The notes under the pieces are model-generated. The model did not search any database, had not been told where the DNA came from, and was given only the letters and a program-made list of their open reading frames with translations. 17,556 nt of DNA from Oscillospiraceae bacterium (GTDB taxonomy: Bacteria; Bacillota_A; Clostridia; Oscillospirales; Oscillospiraceae): NCBI GenBank assembly GCA_017516785.1, contig JAFXAV010000044.1:1-17556 (forward strand), written 5' to 3'. Numbering within the stretch: the stretch's first letter is position 1; every line of letters begins with the position of its first letter. Positions 12,784-17,556 of this stretch are shown piece by piece. A program made the position numbers and the translations under genes.

Positions 12784-13419
12784 ATGATCCAGCTGATGAA
12801 ACTGCCTGTACGGCGCGGTAATGCGCCTCTGCGTATTGCCAAGGGCCACTTTGTGACCAACCACTCCCATATCAATTACTACATCGATATTACCTATCAG
12901 AAGACCCGTCTCAGCGAGGCCCGGGACAGTGCTTACCAGCTGGTTTCCAATTTCATCAACGATACCCCCGTGGATACCATCCTGTGTCTGGACGGCACCG
13001 CCGTTCTGGGTACCTGCATTGCCGACGAGCTGACCAAGTCCGGCTTCCGTACCATCAATGCCCACCAGACCATTTACGTTGTGGAGCCTGAGTACAATGC
13101 CAATTCCCAGATCATCTTCCGGGACAATATCCAGCCCATGATCCGGGGCAAGCACGTTCTGGTGCTGATGGCTTCCGTCACCACCGGCTTTACCGCAAAG
13201 CGCTCCATCGAGGCCATCCAGTATTACGGCGGCCGGGTGGCAGGCGTTGCTGCCATCTACCGGGCTGTGGACGAGATCGCCGGTTATCCCGTGCGTTCCA
13301 TCTACTCCGTGGAGGATCTGCCGGATTACCAGAGCTACGATTTCCACGAGTGCCCCTACTGCAAGGCTGGCAAGAAGGTGGATGCGCTGGTGAACAGCTT
13401 CGGCTATTCTTCTCTGTAA
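12784..13419 (+). CDS. phosphoribosyltransferase-fold protein, orotate PRTase-like, degenerate PRPP motif
   Basis: The ATG at 12784 lies 8 nt after GGAGG (12771-12775). The frame is open further upstream, but that part is the attenuator. The 211 residues read as a type-I PRTase (KGHFVTNHSHINYYIDI, then INAHQTIYVVEPEYN, and GGRVAGVAAIY). The PRPP loop is VLVLMASVTTGFT (125-137), where catalytic family members have two acidic residues in place of M129-A130. TTG and the following Thr are kept, so a phosphate could still bind. The C-terminus has an unusual CPYC (190-193) before AGKKVDALVNSFGYS. Annotators usually name relatives orotate phosphoribosyltransferase. A regulatory or non-canonical enzyme is equally possible. 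It forms a single-gene unit with its own promoter and terminator. Confidence 0.75.
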   Translation: MIQLMKLPVRRGNAPLRIAKGHFVTNHSHINYYIDITYQKTRLSEARDSAYQLVSNFINDTPVDTILCLDGTAVLGTCIADELTKSGFRTINAHQTIYVVEPEYNANSQIIFRDNIQPMIRGKHVLVLMASVTTGFTAKRSIEAIQYYGGRVAGVAAIYRAVDEIAGYPVRSIYSVEDLPDYQSYDFHECPYCKAGKKVDALVNSFGYSSL

Positions 13420-13463
13420 AAATGAGATCCGCTCCCGAAACATCGGGCTGCATAAAACAGTTT

Positions 13464-13499
13464 CAGTCCCGGCAGGGGAATCTGCCGGGACTGTTCTTG
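13464..13499 (+). terminator. terminator after the PRTase-like gene
   Basis: CAGTCCCGGCAG (13464-13475), a 6-nt loop and CTGCCGGGACTG (13482-13493) form a perfect 12-bp stem followed by TTCTTGT. The U-run is interrupted but the stem is very strong. Confidence 0.75.
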
Positions 13500-13502
13500 T
13501 AT

Positions 13503-13521
13503 GTATCACTGTTAGTGATAC
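13503..13521. promoter_or_regulatory. operator-like palindrome GTATCACT-GTT-AGTGATAC
   Basis: A perfect 8-bp dyad lies 41 bp before the GNAT start. It has the size and symmetry of TetR/MarR- or phage-repressor-type operators. No convincing -35/-10 pair is visible around it. As an RNA it could also form a small hairpin, but no U-run follows. Confidence 0.4.
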
Positions 13522-13562
13522 AGTAGAAAAAAGACAAATAAGAATTTAATGGGGTGACAATC

Positions 13563-14000
13563 ATGGTTAGAGAAATTAAAGAAAACGAGTTAAAGGAACT
13601 GCTGCAATTATATCTGTTTCTCCATGAAGACATTGTCCCTGAGATGACCAGACATCTGGAAGAGACTTGGAACACCATTATTAAGGATAGAAACCATCAC
13701 ATTATTGTAAACGAAGTAAATGGAAAGATTGTATCCTCCTGTGTCTGCGTCATTATTCCGAACTTAACAAGAAATATAAGACCGTATGCCTTTATTGAAA
13801 ATGTTGTGACCCATTCAAACCATCGCGGCAATGGATATGCAACAGAATGTCTTCATTTTGCCAGGGAATTGGCTGTGAAAGAAAATTGCTATAAAATGAT
13901 GCTGCTTACAGGTTCGAAAAGGGAAGCAACATTAAATTTTTATAGAAAAGCAGGATATAACAGCACAGATAAAACTGCGTTTGTTCAATGGCTTGAGTAA
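13563..14000 (+). CDS. GNAT-family N-acetyltransferase
   Basis: The ATG at 13563 follows GGGGTGA (13551-13557), which reads as a Shine-Dalgarno. A GTG at 13554 overlaps that site and is less likely. The 145-residue product is a single GNAT domain, with beta-strand VNGKIVSSCVCVIIP, acetyl-CoA motif A ENVVTHSNHRGNGYATECLH (pyrophosphate loop HRGNGYA) and motif B with LTGSKREATLNFYRKAGY. The acceptor substrate is unknown. Codon use is strikingly AT-rich (AAA, ATT, GAA, TTA) against the GC-rich neighbours on both sides, which suggests recent transfer or low expression. It is a single gene with an operator-like palindrome upstream and no strong plus-strand terminator. Confidence 0.85.
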   Translation: MVREIKENELKELLQLYLFLHEDIVPEMTRHLEETWNTIIKDRNHHIIVNEVNGKIVSSCVCVIIPNLTRNIRPYAFIENVVTHSNHRGNGYATECLHFARELAVKENCYKMMLLTGSKREATLNFYRKAGYNSTDKTAFVQWLE

Positions 14001-14009
14001 TGTGAGTTT

Positions 14010-14040
14010 CTCAGTCAGCTTCCCCACCAGAGGGGGCTTT
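14010..14040. repeat. fragment resembling a dispersed intergenic repeat
   Basis: CTCAGTCAGCTTCCC, then CCAGAGGGGGCTTT, resembles from memory the CTCAGTCAGC-TTC-GCTCCCCC-GAGGGGGAGC repeat that is scattered through intergenic regions of gut Clostridia, here shortened. No coding role is visible. The copy number in this genome cannot be judged from one window. Confidence 0.3.
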
Positions 14041-14067
14041 AGGCGCTGCTGCATCGAGAAAAGCAAA

Positions 14068-14101
14068 AATCCTCCCCGTGAGATTTCTCACAGGGAGGAT
14101 T
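14068..14101 (-). terminator. strong hairpin, U-run on the minus strand
   Basis: AATCCTCCC (14068-14076) plus GTGAGA (14078-14083) pairs with TCTCAC (14086-14091) plus GGGAGGATT (14093-14101), with a single C/A mismatch and a 2-nt loop. On the minus strand the stem runs into TTTTT (plus A-run 14065-14069), so it terminates leftward transcripts. On the plus strand only GCCTGTTTT follows, so it may stop GNAT transcription weakly. Confidence 0.6.
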
Positions 14102-14192
14102 GCCTGTTTTAGGAAGTCCCACCGAAACCGGGGGCGGATTTTTGTGGGGAGGTGGGATACCTCTTCTGTGTGTTTTTGGGGAAAATTAGCGC

Positions 14193-14215
14193 AAAAAAAC
14201 GAGGCCTGAGCCTCG
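14193..14215 (-). terminator. minus-strand intrinsic terminator upstream of rpoB
   Basis: CGAGGC-CTGA-GCCTCG (14200-14215) is flanked on the plus strand by seven A (14193-14199), so on the minus strand it is a 6-bp GC stem followed by TTTTTTT. The plus strand has no T-run after it. Confidence 0.75.
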
Positions 14216-14234
14216 GAATTGTGGGTTTTATCCA

Positions 14235-14263
14235 TTGACATTTTTTGCAGGGTATGATACAAT
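14235..14263 (+). promoter_or_regulatory. rpoB promoter
   Basis: A consensus -35 TTGACA (14235-14240), a 17-bp spacer and TACAAT (14258-14263) with an extended TGn just upstream of the -10 form a very strong sigma-A promoter. The transcript should start near 14270, giving a leader of about 160 nt before rpoB. The leader (14270-14429) holds no gene and no long hairpin that I can see. Confidence 0.85.
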
Positions 14264-14318
14264 GATTATCCATACTGTGATACTATGCCCATTTGTGGAT
14301 TCTGTACCTAACATGGTC

Positions 14319-14347
14319 ATTTTAGCACAGATAAGGGCGGCTGTCAA
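14319..14347 (-). promoter_or_regulatory. strong leftward promoter inside the rpoB leader
   Basis: On the minus strand TTGACA (plus 14347-14342), exactly 17 bp and TAAAAT (plus 14324-14319) are near-perfect sigma-A elements. No minus-strand protein gene lies downstream before the terminator at 14215-14193. Confidence 0.65.
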
Positions 14348-14429
14348 GTAGGAATGGCAAAGATAATGTGAAAATTTGACAACCAGCCCAAGCGTATCAT
14401 AAGCAACACACTTTGAAAGAAAGGCTGTG

Positions 14430-17400
14430 ATGATCCATATGGCAATGGTCAAGGACGTAATGTTCGGCAAGACCATGCGTAAATCCTACGCAAAGTATGA
14501 GGAGATCCTGGAGATCCCCAACATGCTGAAGATCCAGAAGGACTCCTACCAGTGGTTCCTGGAAACCGGTCTGCGGGAGGTCTTCAAGGATGTGGGCACG
14601 ATCACTGACTTCTCCGGTAAGCTGGAGCTGTCTTTCCTGGATTACACCATGGAAGACAAGGCCAAGTACACCATCGAGGAGTGCCGTGAGCGTGACGCCA
14701 CCTATGCGAAGCCCATCAAGGTTCGCGTTCGCCTGCGCAACACCGAGACCGATGAAATCAAGGAGCAGGAGATCTTCATGGGCGATTTCCCCGTGATGAC
14801 CAACGGCGGTACCTTCGTGATCAATGGCGCAGAGCGCGTCATCATCACCCAGATCGTCCGTTCTCCCGGTATGTACTACGGTCACGAGGTGGACAAGGCT
14901 GACCAGCATACCTACTCCGCTACCGTTATCCCTTACCGCGGCGCATGGCTGGAGTACGAGACCGATAACTCCAATGTGTTCTGGGTCCGTATCGACAAGA
15001 ACCGTAAGCTGCCCATTACCTGCCTGATCCGTGCCCTGGGCGTTCAGACCGACGAGCAGATCAAGGCTATGTTCGGCGAGGATGAGCGCATTCTGGCTAC
15101 CCTGGAGAAGGATGCCTGCAAGACCCGGGAAGAGTCCCTGCTGGAGATCTACCGCCGCCTGCGTCCCGGTGAGCCTCCCACGGTGGAGACTGCCACCGCA
15201 CATCTGGAGGGCCTGCTGTTCGACGCCCACCGCTATGACGTTTCCAAGGTCGGCCGCTACAAGTTCAACAAGAAGATGGACATCTGGAGCCGCCTGTCCG
15301 GTCAGGAAGTGGCCGAGCCCATCGCCGATCCCATGACCGGCGAGATCCTGGTGATGCCCGGTGAGTTCGTCTCCCGTGCCATGGCCCATGAGTTGAGCCG
15401 CAAGGGTGTCAACGAGGCTGTTGTGAGAGTCGGCGACGCCAATGTCAAGATCTTCTCCAACAACATGGTGGATATGGCCGGCTTTGTGGATTTCGATCCC
15501 AAGGAATTCGGCATCAAGGAGAAGGTTTACTTCCCCGTGCTGAAGGAAATGCTGCAGACCGTTCCCGCTGACGGCTGGGCAGAGGCCATTGCCGAGCGCA
15601 TGACCGATCTGATCCCCAACCACATCATCGTGGACGACATCATGGCTTCCATCAACTATCTGAACTGCGTGGCTGTGGGCATCGGTACCCCCGATGACAT
15701 CGACCACCTGGGCAACCGCCGTCTGCGCTGTGTCGGCGAGCTGCTGCAGAACCAGTTCCGCATCGGCTTCAGCCGTCTGGACCGTGTCATCCGGGAGCGT
15801 ATGACCGTTCAGGATCTGGATGCCGTTACTCCCCAGAGCCTGATCAACATCCGGCCTGTTACCGCTGTCATCAAGGAATTCTTCGGCTCTTCCCCTCTGT
15901 CTCAGTTCATGGACCAGAACAACCCCCTGTCTGAGCTGACCCACAAGCGCCGTCTGTCCGCACTGGGCCCCGGCGGTCTGAGCCGTGACCGTGCATCCTT
16001 CGATGTCCGAGACATTCACTATACCCACTATGGCCGTATGTGCCCCATCGAGACCCCCGAAGGTCCCAACATCGGTCTGATCAACTATCTGGCTACCTTC
16101 GCCAAGATCAATGAGTACGGCTTCGTGGAAGCTCCTTACCGCAAGGTGGACAAGGCTACCGGCTTTGTTACCAAGGAGATCGAGTATATGACCGCCGACG
16201 TGGAAGACGATTTCTACATCGGTCAGGCCAACGAGCCTCTGGACGAGAACGGCTGTCTGGCAAATGCCCGTATCACCTGCCGTCACCGTCAGGAAATCAT
16301 CGAAGTGGACCGCAACGTCATTGACTATGTGGACGTTTCTCCCAGAATGATGATCTCCATCGCAACCTCTTTCATTCCCTTCCTGCAGAACGACGACGCA
16401 AACCGTGCGCTGATGGGCGCCAACATGCAGCGTCAGGCAGTGCCTCTGCTGACCACCGAGCCTCCCGTTGTCGCTACCGGCATCGAGCATAAGGCCGCTG
16501 TGGACTCCGAGGTCTGTGTCAAGGCCAAGGGCCCCGGTGTGGTTACCGCTGTTTCCGCCAATGCCATTACCATCAAGTATGACAACGGCGAGCTGTGCGT
16601 CCACGCCCTGACCAAGTTTGCCCGCTCCAACGCCGGTACCTGCATCAACCAGCGTCCCATCGTCACCATCGGTGAGCGCGTGGACACCGAGCAGATCATT
16701 GCCGACGGTCCTTCCTGCTCCGGCGGTGAGGTGGCTCTGGGTAAGAACGTGCTGATCGGCTTCGTTACCTGGGAAGGTTACAACTACGAGGACGCCATTC
16801 TGCTGAACGAGCGTCTGGTCCGGGAGGACGTCTTCACCTCCATCCACATCGAGGAGTATGAGACCGAAGCCCGCGACACCAAGCTGGGACCGGAAGAGAT
16901 CACCCGGGATATCCCCAATGTGGGCGAAGATACCCTGAAGGATCTGGACGAGAACGGCATCATCCGCGTCGGCGCGGAGGTGCGGCCCGGCGATTACCTG
17001 GTCGGTAAGGTCACTCCCAAGGGCGAAACCGAGCTGACCCCCGAGGAGCGCCTGCTGCGGGCCATCTTCGGCGAGAAGGCAAGAGAAGTCCGGGATACCT
17101 CTCTGAAGGTGCCTCACGGTACCTCCGGCATCGTCGTGGACGTGAAGATCTTCACCAAGGAAAATTCCGACGAGCTGGCTCCCGGCGTTACCAAGTCTGT
17201 CCGCGTTTACCTGGCACAGAAGCGTAAGATCGGCGTGGGCGATAAGATGGCAGGCCGTCACGGCAACAAGGGTGTCGTTTCCCGCGTTCTGCCTGAGGAA
17301 GATATGCCCTTCCTGCCCGACGGCACTCCCCTGGATGTGGTTCTGAACCCCCTGGGCGTGCCTTCCCGTATGAACATCGGCCAGGTGCTGGAAGTCCATC

Positions 17401-17556
17401 TGGGCTACGCTGCCAAGGCTCTGGGCTGGCATGTTGCCACCCCCGTCTTCGACGGCGCCAACGAGAAGGACATCCGCGAGACCCTGAAGCTGGCAGGCCT
17501 GCGTGAGGACGGCAAGACCATCCTGTATGACGGCCGTACCGGCGAACCCTTCGATA
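14430..17556 (+). CDS. rpoB: DNA-directed RNA polymerase beta subunit, C-terminus cut by the window
   Basis: The visible part encodes 1042 residues, roughly nine-tenths of a Firmicutes beta subunit. Landmarks in order are the N-terminal [16 protein letters not shown], then [20 protein letters not shown], and the rifampicin cluster [20 protein letters not shown] (from residue 486). [49 protein letters not shown] and [15 protein letters not shown] follow. D495, H505 and S510 (E. coli D516, H526, S531) carry the wild-type residues. The ATG at 14430 is 5 nt after AAAGG. In-frame ATGs at 14439 and 14445 are alternatives. The gene has its own promoter and is not preceded by rplJ-rplL, at least within the 14 kb shown. 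Confidence 0.97.
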   Translation, partial: MIHMAMVKDVMFGKTMRKSYAKYEEILEIPNMLKIQKDSYQWFLETGLREVFKDVGTITDFSGKLELSFLDYTMEDKAKYTIEECRERDATYAKPIKVRVRLRNTETDEIKEQEIFMGDFPVMTNGGTFVINGAERVIITQIVRSPGMYYGHEVDKADQHTYSATVIPYRGAWLEYETDNSNVFWVRIDKNRKLPITCLIRALGVQTDEQIKAMFGEDERILATLEKDACKTREESLLEIYRRLRPGEPPTVETATAHLEGLLFDAHRYDVSKVGRYKFNKKMDIWSRLSGQEVAEPIADPMTGEILVMPGEFVSRAMAHELSRKGVNEAVVRVGDANVKIFSNNMVDMAGFVDFDPKEFGIKEKVYFPVLKEMLQTVPADGWAEAIAERMTDLIPNHIIVDDIMASINYLNCVAVGIGTPDDIDHLGNRRLRCVGELLQNQFRIGFSRLDRVIRERMTVQDLDAVTPQSLINIRPVTAVIKEFFGSSPLSQFMDQNNPLSELTHKRRLSALGPGGLSRDRASFDVRDIHYTHYGRMCPIETPEGPNIGLINYLATFAKINEYGFVEAPYRKVDKATGFVTKEIEYMTADVEDDFYIGQANEPLDENGCLANARITCRHRQEIIEVDRNVIDYVDVSPRMMISIATSFIPFLQNDDANRALMGANMQRQAVPLLTTEPPVVATGIEHKAAVDSEVCVKAKGPGVVTAVSANAITIKYDNGELCVHALTKFARSNAGTCINQRPIVTIGERVDTEQIIADGPSCSGGEVALGKNVLIGFVTWEGYNYEDAILLNERLVREDVFTSIHIEEYETEARDTKLGPEEITRDIPNVGEDTLKDLDENGIIRVGAEVRPGDYLVGKVTPKGETELTPEERLLRAIFGEKAREVRDTSLKVPHGTSGIVVDVKIFTKENSDELAPGVTKSVRVYLAQKRKIGVGDKMAGRHGNKGVVSRVLPEEDMPFLPDGTPLDVVLNPLGVPSRMNIGQVLEVHLGYAAKALGWHVATPVFDGANEKDIRETLKLAGLREDGKTILYDGRTGEPFD

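Larger units (their letters stand above)
14187..14312 (-). ncRNA. candidate antisense RNA across the rpoB promoter
   Basis: A minus-strand promoter (TTGACA-17-TAAAAT, 14347 to 14319) predicts a start near 14312. The minus-strand terminator at 14215-14193 ends the transcript at about 14190, giving roughly 120-125 nt. No open frame with a ribosome site lies inside, so a noncoding RNA is predicted. It runs across the -10 and -35 of the rpoB promoter and is complementary to the first 40 or so bases of the rpoB leader. Its middle can fold weakly (GGGCATAGTATCA against TTGTATCATACCC). I recognise no known RNA family. Confidence 0.5.

Noticed and set aside
14011..14262. 83-codon minus-strand frame upstream of rpoB
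   Set aside because: It starts at TTG without a ribosome site and reads through two intrinsic terminators and a repeat fragment, so it is unlikely to be translated.
14397..17432. 1011-codon open frame on the minus strand opposite rpoB
   Set aside because: It is opposite unmistakable rpoB. The frame stays open only because biased codon use in rpoB avoids antisense stop triplets. The product is His/Gln/Gly/Val-rich with no recognisable domain, and no ribosome site precedes it.
1..17556. CRISPR array, tRNA, rRNA, prophage or defence system
   Set aside because: I looked for repeat-spacer periodicity, tRNA cloverleaf/CCA ends, rRNA conserved stretches and nuclease, integrase or toxin motifs and saw none.

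Overview
The window looks like chromosomal DNA from a low-to-mid GC Gram-positive anaerobe. My best guess is a gut member of Clostridia/Oscillospirales (inference). The grounds are strong AGGAGG ribosome binding sites throughout, TTG and GTG starts used where the Shine-Dalgarno spacing demands them, clean sigma-A promoters with 17-bp spacers, a CcpA-type cre site, an ECF sigma factor with a DUF4179-type anti-sigma partner, and a Firmicutes-type rpoB.

Layout. (1) 1-5060 is a carbohydrate-uptake island. An AraC-family regulator (minus) is transcribed divergently from a three-gene operon: a GPH-family sugar symporter, a second MFS transporter and an alpha/beta-hydrolase with a complete Ser-Asp-His triad. 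The divergent intergenic region carries nested dyads and a repeated ATAGGATAC box. A further minus-strand gene begins 35 bases from the left edge and runs out of the window. (2) 5060-5519 is gene-poor. It has a long terminator-like hairpin, a short ORF resembling the start of an IS transposase, and a small palindrome. (3) 5520-7410 holds an ECF sigma factor and its membrane anti-sigma factor, overlapping by ATGA and closed by a terminator. (4) 7411-11980 is a galactose/glucose ABC transporter operon, mglB-mglA-mglC. It has a perfect cre match and a near-consensus promoter upstream, two perfect dyads in the leader and a UUCG-capped hairpin between mglB and mglA. A fourth gene, a small single-pass membrane protein with one Listeria-Bacteroides (InlB-type) repeat, is fused on by a TAATG stop/start overlap. 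(5) 12039-12623 is a Nudix hydrolase. (6) 12641-13499 is a divergent phosphoribosyltransferase-fold protein that lacks the acidic PRPP-motif pair. Its leader contains three mutually exclusive complementary segments ending in a U-run, which looks like a transcription attenuator, and its promoter -35 lies inside a palindrome. (7) 13563-14000 is an AT-rich GNAT acetyltransferase with an operator-like palindrome in front. (8) 14001-14429 is regulatory DNA holding a very strong rpoB promoter and, on the opposite strand, an equally strong promoter followed by an intrinsic terminator. Together these predict a short antisense RNA of about 125 nt running across the rpoB promoter. (9) 14430 to the end is rpoB, truncated by the window edge.

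The most unusual items are the candidate antisense RNA over the rpoB promoter, the attenuator in front of a PRTase-like protein with a degenerate PRPP motif, and the InlB-repeat membrane protein added to the mgl operon. I found no defence system, CRISPR array, tRNA, rRNA or intact mobile element.
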